DNA from: Sediminicoccus sp. KRV36 | Lineage (GTDB): Bacteria; Pseudomonadota; Alphaproteobacteria; Acetobacterales; Acetobacteraceae | DNA length: 64,000 nucleotides | Assembly: GCF_023243115.1 (NCBI RefSeq) | Contig: NZ_CP085081.1 | Coordinates: 1,674,001 to 1,738,000, forward strand | Direction of reading: 5' to 3' | Part shown: in pieces, positions 1 through 7,959 of the stretch | Layout: the number at the start of each line of letters is the position of its first letter | How positions within the stretch are numbered: the first letter of the stretch is position 1 | Translations under genes and position numbers: made by a program | Notes under the pieces: model-generated | Databases searched by the model: none | What the model saw: the letters and a program-made list of their open reading frames with translations, nothing else | What the model was told of the DNA's origin: nothing

Positions 1-509
1 TGCACGCGCACGCGGGTCCAGGAGTTGTCGTCCGAGACGTCCATCACCTTCACATTGTGCATGACGGTGCCGCGGCGGATGCCCGGGCCGCCCCAATTCG
101 CGTGGTCAATCTCGATCATGCGGGCGTTCAGCACGCGCGACACGACGGCGACATGGCCCGAGCCCATGGAGCCCGAGCCCGGCCAGGCGAGGACGGAACC
201 CACCTGCGGGCGCTGGCCGCGGGCATAGCGGCCGGCGGCATTGTGCCACCAGTCACGCCCATTGCCGGAAATCTCCATGCCGGTGACCGAGCGCGCATAG
301 GGCACGCAGGTCAGGCCGCCGGAAAAGCTGCCGGCGCGCGTCTGGCGCGGCCGCGCCTGGCGCTGGGCCACGGCGGAATTGGTGCGCGATTGCGATGCGG
401 AAGGCCGCACATCAGACCTGGCATCCCCGCGAGAGGCAGCGGCCTCCGGCGCGAAGGGCGATGCGGCGAGCATCAGGCACATGGTCAGTTGGGCAACCTT
501 AAGACGCAT
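1..509 (-). CDS. CHAP-domain secreted amidase/peptidase (3' part outside window)
   Basis: Partial gene; 169 codons are visible and the frame runs off the left edge. The start at 509 is fixed by an AGGAGG Shine-Dalgarno sequence about 7 nt upstream. Residues 1-25 look like a signal peptide (MRLKVAQLTMCLMLAASPFA). A basic, Ser/Gln-rich linker follows, then a CHAP fold from about residue 65. Visible active-site candidates are Cys68 (LTCVPYAR), His119 (GSGHVAVV) and Asn138 (DHANWGG), matching the Cys-His-Asn/Glu arrangement of CHAP cysteine amidases that cut peptidoglycan peptides or glutathionylspermidine-type amides. Alphaproteobacterial genomes carry many short secreted CHAP proteins of this type; the natural substrate is not evident. 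It is transcribed away from ridA and has its own upstream region. Confidence 0.85.
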   Translation of the reverse strand, partial: MRLKVAQLTMCLMLAASPFAPEAAASRGDARSDVRPSASQSRTNSAVAQRQARPRQTRAGSFSGGLTCVPYARSVTGMEISGNGRDWWHNAAGRYARGQRPQVGSVLAWPGSGSMGSGHVAVVSRVLNARMIEIDHANWGGPGIRRGTVMHNVKVMDVSDDNSWTRVRV

Positions 510-596
510 GCAGAACACCTCCTGGGTGGATGGAATTGTTTCGGCGTGTTTCGGGGTATCCGGGTGGGCCGGTCCGGGCAACCCGCGACGTTGATA

Positions 597-615
597 CACG
601 GCGTAATTCGCCGTG
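597..615. promoter_or_regulatory. Inverted repeat CACGGCG-N5-CGCCGTG
   Basis: Seven-base arms are separated by TAATT. It lies about 90 bp upstream of the CHAP gene start. It could be an operator or a short RNA hairpin in the leader; no factor is recognised. Confidence 0.35.
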
Positions 616-650
616 ATTCGTCCGGAGGGTGGGGGTGGAGGGGGCAGAAT

Positions 651-666
651 CAGGATAATTATCCTG
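651..666. promoter_or_regulatory. Perfect 16-bp palindrome CAGGATAATTATCCTG
   Basis: A perfectly symmetrical, AT-centred 16-mer in otherwise GC-rich DNA, about 142 bp upstream of the CHAP gene. Such a site suits a dimeric regulator. The GATAATTATC core resembles half-sites of Fur-family boxes but does not match a full 19-bp Fur box. Confidence 0.4.
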
Positions 667-794
667 CAATCCAGGGGTATGACTCTGTGTGCAACACTGT
701 GGCAGCCAGAATGTCACACTCGGCGCGCCAGTCTCCCGCCGCCCGCGGCAGCATCGCCGCGGTGGGCGATAATCATGTTTTAACGTCTTTGGCA

Positions 795-829
795 TAAAAA
801 ACGCGCTGGCCCGAACAGGCCAGCGCGTT
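795..829 (-). terminator. Rho-independent terminator of ridA
   Basis: Read on the minus strand: a perfect 12-bp stem (arms 800-811 and 818-829, AACGCGCTGGCC and its complement) with a 6-nt loop, followed by a T tract (plus-strand A796-800). It lies about 40 bp after the ridA stop. Confidence 0.85.
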
Positions 830-870
830 CTTCTGTTCTCTTGCGGGGAGCGCTTCGTCCCCGCCTGGAA

Positions 871-1221
871 TTACTTGCAGGCGGTGATCATGATTTCGAC
901 CAGGTGGCGCGGATCGGCCATATTGGCCTGCACGCAGGCGCGCGCCGGACGGCCGGCATCGCCCAGCCATTCCACCCACACCTTGTTCATCGCGTCACGG
1001 TCACGGATGTCCTTCAGCCAGATCTGCGCCTGCAGCAGGCGCGTCGTGTCCGTGCCATTGGCCTCCAGCAGGGCGTCGATCTTGGCGACCACCTGGCGGG
1101 TCTGGCCGGTGATGTCCTGGCTCAGGTCATCGGCCGTGATGCCGGCCAGATAGACGAAATTGTGGTACTCGACGGCGCTGCTCAGAATCTGGTTGCTGCC
1201 GGTGCGGTTGATCTTGCTCAT
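871..1221 (-). CDS. RidA family protein (YjgF/YER057c/UK114)
   Basis: 116 residues, close to the usual 115-130 of RidA-like proteins. The family forms trimers in the cytoplasm that hydrolyse reactive enamine/imine intermediates from PLP enzymes, protecting other PLP enzymes. The PAR-x-CV segment near residues 92-97 carries the conserved Arg expected at the active site, and VEIMITA near the C terminus supplies the conserved Glu. The N terminus diverges from archetypal RidA, so it may belong to one of the Rid2-Rid7 groups, some of which lack imine deaminase activity. Start chosen with AGGAG about 10 nt upstream. It is a single-gene unit ended by a strong terminator. Confidence 0.85.
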   Translation of the reverse strand: MSKINRTGSNQILSSAVEYHNFVYLAGITADDLSQDITGQTRQVVAKIDALLEANGTDTTRLLQAQIWLKDIRDRDAMNKVWVEWLGDAGRPARACVQANMADPRHLVEIMITACK

Positions 1222-1445
1222 CTCGGGCGTTGCTCCTGCTGGGTGGAAGGTCGGCAGACTTAACGCAGCCCGCCCTTTGGCGAAAGGCGTCCCGCCCGCT
1301 GGCCAGCCAGCCCGAGCGGGCGCATCATGCCGTGCGGGTTGGGCCTTCCCACCCGCCCCTGATCCGCAACGGCCTGCGCCGCGCCCCCGATGATGGGCCG
1401 CGCGGCGATCCAGCCCGGCGCGGATCGCCCCGCAGGAGAACGGCC

Positions 1446-1841
1446 ATGCGCCATCGCGCGATGATCATCCCAGGCTTCGCCGCGTTCCTGCTGGCGGGCT
1501 GTGCCACGCCGCCCCCGCCGCCCCCGCCGCAGCCCATCGCGACCCTCACGCTGCAGGATGCGATGATCCAGACGGTGGATGCCCTGGCCGCGACCCGCCG
1601 GCACGCCGCGCGGGAGGCGCGCGGCCATTTGCGCGTCTGCGAGGTGGAGGCGGTGTTTCACATCACCGCCCTGCAACCGCTGCTGCCGGATGGCACGGCG
1701 GCTGCCGCCAGGCTCGCCATCAGCCCGCCCGGGGATGATGAATCGGCCCATGGCAGCACCATCACCCTCACCCTGGCCGGCGAGAATTGCGATGAGCCCA
1801 CCCCGCCCCATGCGCGGGCGCGGCGTCAGCGCCCGGAGTGA
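1446..1841 (+). CDS. Small putative lipoprotein of unknown function
   Basis: 131 residues. The start at 1446 follows an AGGAG site by 7 nt. A signal peptide ends in a lipobox (FLLAGC, Cys about residue 19), then a proline run encoded by repeated CCGCCC units, so a lipid-anchored envelope protein is expected. The mature part has a helix-like stretch (LQDAMIQTVDALAA), then beta-type segments (VCEVEAVFHI, STITLTLA). That pattern loosely recalls trypsin-co-occurring (trypco2-like) domains, but the resemblance is too weak to name. It converges on the ABC transporter gene downstream; the two stops are about 10 bp apart. Confidence 0.55.
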   Translation: MRHRAMIIPGFAAFLLAGCATPPPPPPPQPIATLTLQDAMIQTVDALAATRRHAAREARGHLRVCEVEAVFHITALQPLLPDGTAAAARLAISPPGDDESAHGSTITLTLAGENCDEPTPPHARARRQRPE

Positions 1842-1850
1842 GCGCTGAAC

Positions 1851-3668
1851 TCAGTCATTGCCGCCATAGCCCTTGCGCAGCCAATCCACCACCGGCAGGG
1901 CCGGCCGCCGTGCGGCGCGCGCAGCCCGACGGCGGGCCGAGACGGCGTTGAGCAGGACTTCCCCGCTGGTGGCGCGGTGCAGCGTCAGCCGCCGGTCGAA
2001 GGGCTCCAGCGAGCCGGGATGCTGGCCGATCATGACGATGGCGGCATCGGGCAGGGCCTTGGTGATCAGCGTCAGCATCGCATCGGCCGCTTCCGCATCC
2101 AGCGCATCCGTCGCCTCGCCCAGCAGGATCCATTGCGGGCGCAGCAAAAGCAGCCGCGCGAAGGAGAGGCGCTGCTGCTCCGCCCCGCTCAGCGCATCCA
2201 CCCAATCCCCCTCGGTATCCAGCCGCTCCACCAGGCGGCCGAGGCCGACCTCCTCCAGCGCCTGGACGATCAGGTGGTCGGCGACGGCGGGGGAGGGCAG
2301 CGCCAGCGCGTGGCGCAGCGTGCCCTCGGCCAGGAAGGCGCGGCGGCCGACGGCCACCATCTCGGCATCCACCGGCAGATAGATATGGCCGCGCCCCCAG
2401 GGCCAGATGCCGGCCAGCACGCGGAACAGCGTGGCCGCGGCTTCGGGGTCGCCGTCAATCAGCACATGCTCGCCGCGCTGCACCCGCAGATCAAAGCCTG
2501 AGAGCATGGCCGTCCCATCCGGGTCCGCCACCCACAGGTCATCGAAGCCAAGCCAGGGGCCGGGCGCGCGGTCCAGGTCAATCGCCGTATCGCCGGTGCG
2601 CGCGGCTTCCAGGGCGACGATCTGCACCGCTTCCTCCAGCGCCAGCACACGTTCGACCGAGGCGCGCCATTCGGCGATGCGCGGCAGGTTGTCCACCGGC
2701 CAGGACAGTGCGGCCGTCACCTGCTGGAAGGCCTGGGCCGATTGCATCAGCCGGCCCAGCGTCAGCGTGCCATCGAGGAAGCGCGGCGTGCCGACCAGGA
2801 TGGGAAACACGGCGGCCAGCGCCGCATAGCCCGAGGAAAAGGCGATCAGCCGCGCGAGGCCGACCGATTGCGCCTTCCAGGCGAGCGCGATGGTCTCGAA
2901 GCGGGAAGCCAGCTTGTCACGCTCCGGCGCCTCGGCGCGCGCGATGGCGATGGCTTCGCCGCATTCGCGGGCGCGGACCAGCTCGAAGCGGAAATCCGCC
3001 TCCTTGGTCTGGCGGGAATCGGTGGCGCTGACCAGCGGCCGGCCCAGGATGAAGGCGACGACGGCGCCGATGCCGGCATAGATCAACGCCAGCAGCACGA
3101 GGTGCCCCGGCAGATCGAGCCCCGCCACGCGGATCCAGCCCGAGAGCGACCAGAGGATGCCCACGAAGGTGACCAGCAGCAGCACGCAGTAGAAGAAGGT
3201 GCTGGCCAGATCCACCGCGGCCTCGGTCAGCACGCGCACATCCTCGGCCACGCGGCCATCGGGGTTGGCGTGGTCGCCGGGGATCAGGCCGGCCTGGTAA
3301 TGCCGCGCATCCTCCATCCATTCGCCGATGACGCGCCGCGTCAGCCAGCGGCGCCAATCCAGCTGCAAATGCCGCTTGACGACCAGGTGGCCCATATTGG
3401 TGACCATGATCCCCAGCAGGATGGCCAGGAAGACGAAGATCTGCGCGGTGGCATGCTCGGTCGAGCGGCGCTCCAGCGCGTCAAACAGGTCAGCGCTCCA
3501 GATGTTCAGCCGGATCGCCAGCGCCACCTGCAGGACGACCAGCAGCGCCAGCAGCCCGACCATGACGCGCGGCTTCCAGCGGCCAGGCTGCGTCCAGTAG
3601 GGGCCGGTGAGGCGGATGAAGTCGCGAAAGAATTTTCGCGGGGCCTGGGCTTCGGTGAGGTCGCTCAT
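1851..3668 (-). CDS. SbmA/YddA-like ABC transporter, membrane domain fused to degenerate ATPase domain
   Basis: 605 residues with the architecture of the YddA/BacA-SbmA-related ABC family: an N-terminal six-helix membrane domain (about residues 30-330) fused to a C-terminal nucleotide-binding domain (about 375-600). The ATPase site is abnormal. The Walker A position reads DGDPEAAAT (405-413), with no glycine-rich loop and no Lys-Ser/Thr. Walker B reads WILLGEATDALD (513-524), with Gly517 in place of the metal-binding Asp, although Glu518 is kept. The signature LSGAEQQ (493-499) and an H-loop His (IGQH) remain. It is the last gene of a minus-strand run, 224 bp after the Gfo/Idh gene. Family members export or import peptides and lipid-like molecules; this one may be inactive or work with another ATPase. 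Confidence 0.85.
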   Translation of the reverse strand: MSDLTEAQAPRKFFRDFIRLTGPYWTQPGRWKPRVMVGLLALLVVLQVALAIRLNIWSADLFDALERRSTEHATAQIFVFLAILLGIMVTNMGHLVVKRHLQLDWRRWLTRRVIGEWMEDARHYQAGLIPGDHANPDGRVAEDVRVLTEAAVDLASTFFYCVLLLVTFVGILWSLSGWIRVAGLDLPGHLVLLALIYAGIGAVVAFILGRPLVSATDSRQTKEADFRFELVRARECGEAIAIARAEAPERDKLASRFETIALAWKAQSVGLARLIAFSSGYAALAAVFPILVGTPRFLDGTLTLGRLMQSAQAFQQVTAALSWPVDNLPRIAEWRASVERVLALEEAVQIVALEAARTGDTAIDLDRAPGPWLGFDDLWVADPDGTAMLSGFDLRVQRGEHVLIDGDPEAAATLFRVLAGIWPWGRGHIYLPVDAEMVAVGRRAFLAEGTLRHALALPSPAVADHLIVQALEEVGLGRLVERLDTEGDWVDALSGAEQQRLSFARLLLLRPQWILLGEATDALDAEAADAMLTLITKALPDAAIVMIGQHPGSLEPFDRRLTLHRATSGEVLLNAVSARRRAARAARRPALPVVDWLRKGYGGND

Positions 3669-3892
3669 GCTGCGGGAATGCAGCCGAAGGGGCCGGAGCC
3701 GCCAGTCCTCATCATCGCGTGGCCCTTCGTTGTGCCAGTGACATCGTCGCGCCCCCGAATCACGGCCCGCGGCGCTGCCGCTTCAACCGATCAGGGGCAT
3801 GGACCTGCCGCTTCACCGGAATTTCGCCGGCTCCAGGGGCTTGAATGCGGGGCGGGCCGGGCGGTTGCAAGCCACCCGGCTGAAATTCCGCG

Positions 3893-4870
3893 TCAGGCCG
3901 GCACCGCATAGGCGCTGCCCGAGGCGGCGGCGCCGATCATGGTTTCATAGACCGCGACACCGTGAATCGCCTCATCCAGCGGCAAGGGATAGGCGGGGCC
4001 GCCGGCCACGGCGGCGGCGAAGGCCTCCAGCTCGGCATGCTCGATATCCGTCACCGGGAATTCGCGGGTCCATTCCTGGCCGTCGCGGCCGCGGAAGAAC
4101 AGGTGCTCATGGCCGCGCAATTCCAGCAGCCCGTCCGTGCCGAACAGCGCTACGCGCCAGTAGCGGGGTGCCAGCGCCAGGGTGGCAAAGTTCAGCGTGG
4201 CGCCATTGGCCAGCGTGGCCAGCATGGCCGTCGTGTCGTCGATCGTGGTGCTGACCTTGGCGTGGCTTTGCACGCGCACATCGCGGAAGGGGCCGGCCAG
4301 GTGGATGATCATGTCCACCATGTGGATGCCCATGCCGCCCATGCCGCCCAGCGGGCTTTCGGCGCGGTCGGCGCGCCACATCCCCTCCTTGTAGGCGAAG
4401 GCGCCGGGGCCGCTGAACTGGCCCTCGACATGCAGCAGCGTGCCGATGCCGCCCGTGGTGATGATGGATTTCATCTCCGCCACGGCCGGCAGGAAGCGGC
4501 GGTTATGGCCGAGGGCGAGCACCACGCCCGCCTTCCGGCAGGCCGCGACCGAGGCTTCGGCGCTGGCCTTGCTCAGCGTGAAGGGCTTCTCGACGAAGAC
4601 ATGCTTGCCGGCGGCGGCGGCGGCGATCACCTGCTCGGCATGGATGCCGTGCGGGCTGGCGAGGGCCACGGCCTGCACCTCGCGGTCGGCCAGGACATCG
4701 GCATAGGTCGCGTGAAGGCGGATGCCCTTTTCGGCGGCGTAGTCGCGCGCCTTGTCCAGCGTGCCGGTGGTGCCGGCGACGAAGCGCAGGCCCGTCCCGT
4801 TCTTGCCCTGAACGGAATTCACCAGGGTGCGGCCCCAATTGCCCATGCCAATGATCGCGGTGTTGAGCAT
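3893..4870 (-). CDS. Gfo/Idh/MocA family NAD(P)-dependent oxidoreductase
   Basis: 325 residues. The Rossmann domain begins IIGMGNWGR (6-14) and contains the family marker VEKPF with Lys95. The C-terminal domain holds GGMGIHMVDMIIHL, matching the G-x-D-x3-H region that binds substrate hydroxyls. The family oxidises or epimerises sugars, inositols and related polyols; the substrate cannot be read from sequence. Start 4870 chosen for a GAGGA site 9-10 nt upstream; longer frames have no support. It follows the MFS gene by 97 bp on the same strand, so importer and oxidoreductase may be co-expressed. Confidence 0.85.
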   Translation of the reverse strand: MLNTAIIGMGNWGRTLVNSVQGKNGTGLRFVAGTTGTLDKARDYAAEKGIRLHATYADVLADREVQAVALASPHGIHAEQVIAAAAAGKHVFVEKPFTLSKASAEASVAACRKAGVVLALGHNRRFLPAVAEMKSIITTGGIGTLLHVEGQFSGPGAFAYKEGMWRADRAESPLGGMGGMGIHMVDMIIHLAGPFRDVRVQSHAKVSTTIDDTTAMLATLANGATLNFATLALAPRYWRVALFGTDGLLELRGHEHLFFRGRDGQEWTREFPVTDIEHAELEAFAAAVAGGPAYPLPLDEAIHGVAVYETMIGAAASGSAYAVPA

Positions 4871-4967
4871 TTCGTTTCGTCCTCGTCGCGCGCAGCCAAC
4901 GCAAAGGCCGGTCGGCCATGCGGCACTTGTCGTGGTTGGTCGGGCCGATTCGCCCGGCACCTGGGAA

Positions 4968-6224
4968 TCAGGCGGCAGGATCGGACCCTTGGGTGGGATT
5001 TTCCAGATGTCTGGCCCAGCCGCGCATCCGTGTCACGCCCCAGAGCGTCACCAGCATGGCGCAGCAGGCGGCGATGATGGTGGGCAGGCGCATGCCGAAC
5101 ACCTCGCCCGCCGTGCCGAGCACCAGTGCGCCCAGCGCCGGGCAGGCGCGGGTGATCAGGCCCCACAGGGCCAGGGTGCGCCCGCGCATCCGCGTCAGTG
5201 CGGCGGATTGCGCCAGGGTCTGCACCGAAATCCCGTGGATCGAGGCGCAGGCCCCATAGAGCGCGCCACACAGCACGGCGAAGGCAAACCACCCGGTGGC
5301 GACAAAGCCGACGGCGCAGACCGCCTGGCCACCCGTCGCCAGCACGGCGATGCGCGTGGTGCCCGCCAGCCTCCCGCGTGAGGCGACCCAGAGCCCCGCC
5401 GCCAGCGCGCCCACGCCGATGGCGCCCGTCAGCAGCGCCAGCCCGGCTGCCCCCTGGCCGAACAGCCGCTCCACATAGGGTGGCAGCACCTCCTGCACGC
5501 CGCGCAGCAGGATGGCGCTGATGCCGGCAAACAGCAGGATGGGGCCGATGCCCGGGTGGTTGGCGGCATAGCGAATGCCCTCGGCCGTTTCCGACAGCAA
5601 GGAGGCTTCGGGCGCATGGCCCCGGATGTGGCCGGGGTCCACCGTCATCATCGGCAGGCTGGCAGTGGCGACGACATAGGCCAGCACATTGCACAGGATG
5701 GCCGGCACCACGCCCCAGAGCGCCACCATCGGCCCCGCAATGGCAGGCCCCAGAAAGCGCGCGACATTGTAGCAGAGCGAATTGCAGGCGACGGCGGCCG
5801 GCAGGTCGGCGCGGGGCACGAGGCCCGGCATCAGCGCCTGGCGGGCGGGCTGCGCGAAGCTGGCCGCGATCCCGCCGATCACCTCGAACACCAGCAGCGA
5901 GCCGATGGAAATCACCCCGGCCCAGGTGAGGATGGCGATGCCCAGCGCCTGCGCGCCGATCACCCCCTGGGCGATCATGGTGAGCTTTACGCGGTTCATG
6001 CGGTCCGCGACCGCACCCGCGATGGGGCTGAAGATCACGGCGGGGGCGAGGTCGCAAAACGCCACCATGCCCACCCAGAAGGCCGAGCGCGTGAGCTCCC
6101 AGGCCAGCCACATCACCGCGATCCGGTGCATCCAGAGCCCGGTCCAGGCGGTCAGGCTGGCCGAGAAGAAGATTCTCGCATCGCGGTGGGAAAGGGCGCG
6201 GCTGAGCGCGCCGAAAGGGGCCAG
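4968..6224 (-). CDS. MFS transporter (MFS_3 / DHA3-like), start codon unclear
   Basis: About 418 residues with roughly twelve hydrophobic segments. The motif GAVADRMNR after helix 2 is the loop 2-3 signature of the major facilitator superfamily, and GPAIAGPMVALWG fits the helix 5 motif of the EntS/DHA3-type exporter group. Family homology begins at HRDARIFFSASLTAWTGLWM, but this frame has no ATG, GTG or TTG between the upstream gene and that point. The only in-frame near-start is a CTG at 6224, two bases after the upstream TGA. The first ATG (6131) would remove half of helix 1. It is probably translationally coupled to the lipoprotein gene ending at 6226. Substrate unknown. Confidence 0.75.
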   Translation of the reverse strand: MAPFGALSRALSHRDARIFFSASLTAWTGLWMHRIAVMWLAWELTRSAFWVGMVAFCDLAPAVIFSPIAGAVADRMNRVKLTMIAQGVIGAQALGIAILTWAGVISIGSLLVFEVIGGIAASFAQPARQALMPGLVPRADLPAAVACNSLCYNVARFLGPAIAGPMVALWGVVPAILCNVLAYVVATASLPMMTVDPGHIRGHAPEASLLSETAEGIRYAANHPGIGPILLFAGISAILLRGVQEVLPPYVERLFGQGAAGLALLTGAIGVGALAAGLWVASRGRLAGTTRIAVLATGGQAVCAVGFVATGWFAFAVLCGALYGACASIHGISVQTLAQSAALTRMRGRTLALWGLITRACPALGALVLGTAGEVFGMRLPTIIAACCAMLVTLWGVTRMRGWARHLENPTQGSDPAA

Positions 6225-6225
6225 A

Positions 6226-6669
6226 TCAGGTGCCCGTGCGGGTGGTTCGCGGGCGCCGGGTGCTGGGCGCGGGCGCGGCCGCGGGCGTCGTGGCGGCAGG
6301 GGCCGGCTGCACCGAGGGGTCGGTCTGGGTATTGGCGCGGATGCACTCGTTGATGCGCCGGTCGAACAGGAATTGCCGGCCCAGCAGGTCGGATTGGCTG
6401 GTGGCCGGCAGGGCGCCGAAGCCGGAGCCCTGGCGGGAATTGCTCTCATCCTCGCGCAGCAGCTGGCCGCGATCCTGGCGCTGGATCTCGCGCGCCGCCT
6501 GTTCGCGGCAGGCCTGCGCCACGGCCGGGTTGGTCCGCGGATCACCCGGGCGGGGTGGCGCCAGCGTCGGCGCATCGAAGCGCGCCGTAGTGGAATTGGG
6601 GGCGCCGCAAGCCACCAGGAGGGGGGCGGCAAGTGCCAGGACGGGGGTGAGCCAAGCGGCGCGCAACAT
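6226..6669 (-). CDS. Putative lipoprotein of unknown function
   Basis: 147 residues. The start at 6669 has AAGGAAAG about 8 nt upstream. The signal peptide ends with LLVACG, a lipobox-like site at Cys21. The mature part is charged and Gln/Arg-rich (AREIQRQDRG), has a segment with two Cys (ACREQ, NECIRAN), and ends in a Pro/Ala/Thr-rich tail with basic residues. No recognised domain. It sits between an unknown protein and the MFS gene, which begins within a few bases of its stop, so it may be an envelope partner of this transport operon. Confidence 0.6.
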   Translation of the reverse strand: MLRAAWLTPVLALAAPLLVACGAPNSTTARFDAPTLAPPRPGDPRTNPAVAQACREQAAREIQRQDRGQLLREDESNSRQGSGFGALPATSQSDLLGRQFLFDRRINECIRANTQTDPSVQPAPAATTPAAAPAPSTRRPRTTRTGT

Positions 6670-6697
6670 GCGGGGGCGTCTTTCCTTGGGTGGAATT

Positions 6698-7171
6698 TCA
6701 GGTCGGGGCATAGGGAATGCTCCGCGCCAGCATGGCACGCAATGCGCCATCCTCGAAACGCCCCGTGGTATCGAGTGGCGCGCGGGCGGCGGCGGCGAGC
6801 AAGGCCGGGTGGAATTCCGCCCCTTCGGCCGTGATGGTGAAGAAGCCGCGCAGCCATTTCGCCCGGCCCAGCACCTCGACCAGCGCGAGCAGGCGCAGGC
6901 AGAGCGCCACATCGCCCAGCGAATCCAGCCCCTGCCGGCGGGCCATCGCCTCGGCCCAGCAGGCGGCATCCGCATCGGTCAGGGCGATTTCCACCCCATC
7001 CTCGAAGGCGATCAGCCGGGCCGGCCCCCAGAGCCCGGCCTCGGCCGAGGCGCGCGCCGCCTCCCAGGCGGCAACCAGGGCGGCGGGCCGCACCGGGGGC
7101 AGCGCCTGCGCGGTGACGCCGATGGCATGCCGCAGCGCGCCGGAGGGGAGGGAGGTGGTGGTGACGCGCAT
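6698..7171 (-). CDS. Unknown alanine/leucine-rich cytoplasmic protein
   Basis: 157 residues, no signal peptide or membrane helix. The ATG at 7171 lies 4 nt after the stop of the SGNH gene (7176-7178), consistent with coupling. The middle part (ALTDADAACWAEAMARRQGLDSLGDVALCLRLLALVEVLGRAKW) is helical, with a conserved-looking GLDSLGD turn. A Trp-Leu-Arg-Gly-Phe-Phe motif follows. I do not recognise the family. Operon position suggests a role connected with the SGNH hydrolase or the following transporter. Confidence 0.6.
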   Translation of the reverse strand: MRVTTTSLPSGALRHAIGVTAQALPPVRPAALVAAWEAARASAEAGLWGPARLIAFEDGVEIALTDADAACWAEAMARRQGLDSLGDVALCLRLLALVEVLGRAKWLRGFFTITAEGAEFHPALLAAAARAPLDTTGRFEDGALRAMLARSIPYAPT

Positions 7172-7175
7172 GCGC

Positions 7176-7940
7176 TCAGCGCCGCGCGACCCGGGTCTCG
7201 CGATCGGGGCGCAGCCCGGCCGAGCGCAGCAGGGACGCGGCCAGGGCCTCGGCCAGGCAGGCATAGCCGCGGTCATTGTGGTGCAGCCCATCGGGGGCGA
7301 GGACCTCGGCATCCGGCAGGCCGGCATCCCGCCAGCGCTGCATCAGGCGGGAGCGGGCGAAAAGCGGCACGCGCTCCTCGCGCGCCAGGGATTGCATGGC
7401 CGCATCGAAGCTGCGGCTGGCCGGCGCGCTGAGAATCCGGGGGGAGCGCTGATTGTCCATCAGCACCACCTCCACCCCTGCCGCACGCAGGCGCCGCAGC
7501 CCCTGCCGCATCAGCGCCAGGAACTGCTCGGGGTCGCGGCCTTGCAGCACCTCATTGCCGCCGGCCTGCCAGATCACCAGGTCCGGATCATGCGAGAGCA
7601 CATCCTGTTCCAGCCGCGCCAGCATGTCGGCCGAGGTTTCGCCCGATTTCCCGGCATTGATGACGCGCAATTCCACCCCCGGCAGGGCATCGCGCAGCAG
7701 CGCCTGCAACCGGGCGGGATAATTGGCCCGGGGTGAGGAAGCGCCCGCCCCCTCGGTCGAGGAGGAGCCGAGTGCGACGATGGTCAGCGGCTCGCCCGCA
7801 TCCAGCTCCGCCTGCACGCCGAGCAGTGGCGCCAGTGCCTCGCGCGCGGAAGGGCAGCCCGCCGCGAAGGCCGGGGCCGACAGGCCGAGCACCGGGGCCG
7901 ACAGGCCGAGCACAAGGAGGGGGACTGCAAGGCGCCACAT
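7176..7940 (-). CDS. Secreted SGNH/GDSL hydrolase
   Basis: About 254 residues. A signal peptide contains a duplicated VLGLSAP segment and ends at AFAAG. SGNH blocks are visible: block I ALGSSSTEGAG (nucleophile Ser), a Gly in INAGKSGETS, block III QAGGNE (oxyanion Asn), and block V DGLHHNDRGY (catalytic Asp and His). These enzymes are periplasmic ester hydrolases or acyl transferases. It diverges from an OpgC-like acyltransferase gene 19 bp away and has an SGNH relative on the far side of that gene, suggesting acyl decoration of a periplasmic glycan. Start chosen at 7940; an ATG at 7961 would overlap the divergent gene. Confidence 0.85.
   Translation of the reverse strand: MWRLAVPLLVLGLSAPVLGLSAPAFAAGCPSAREALAPLLGVQAELDAGEPLTIVALGSSSTEGAGASSPRANYPARLQALLRDALPGVELRVINAGKSGETSADMLARLEQDVLSHDPDLVIWQAGGNEVLQGRDPEQFLALMRQGLRRLRAAGVEVVLMDNQRSPRILSAPASRSFDAAMQSLAREERVPLFARSRLMQRWRDAGLPDAEVLAPDGLHHNDRGYACLAEALAASLLRSAGLRPDRETRVARR
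7871..7912. repeat. Exact 21-bp tandem duplication
   Basis: Two head-to-tail copies (7871-7891 and 7892-7912), starting CCGGGGCCGACAGG. The unit is seven codons, so the SGNH hydrolase signal peptide gains a second LGLSAPV unit without a frameshift. Confidence 0.9.
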
Positions 7941-7959
7941 ATGGCTAATATAGGCGCGC
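7941..7959. promoter_or_regulatory. Symmetrical divergent -10 region between SGNH and OpgC-like genes
   Basis: The near-palindrome CTAATATAG (7945-7953) gives TAATAT on the plus strand (7946-7951) and TATATT on the minus strand (7952-7947). Each lies 6-8 nt from the ATG it faces (7960 plus, 7940 minus). Neither gene has a Shine-Dalgarno sequence, so both transcripts may be leaderless. No good -35 box is seen on either side. Confidence 0.5.

Larger units (their letters stand above)
510..870. other. 361-bp non-coding region between ridA and the CHAP gene
   Basis: No convincing gene on either strand. From left to right it holds the ribosome-binding site of the CHAP gene (minus strand), an inverted repeat at 597-615, a perfect 16-bp palindrome at 651-666, AT-richer DNA at about 645-720 and 770-800, and the intrinsic terminator of ridA at 795-829. 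The stretch 530-795 is the likely promoter and operator region of the CHAP gene. Confidence 0.6.

Noticed and set aside
651..666. Fur box
   Set aside because: The palindrome shares a GATAAT-like half but is too short and lacks the second overlapping repeat; no iron genes are adjacent.
499..795. 98-codon minus-strand frame upstream of the CHAP gene
   Set aside because: No ribosome-binding site, atypical composition, and it covers the palindrome and promoter region.
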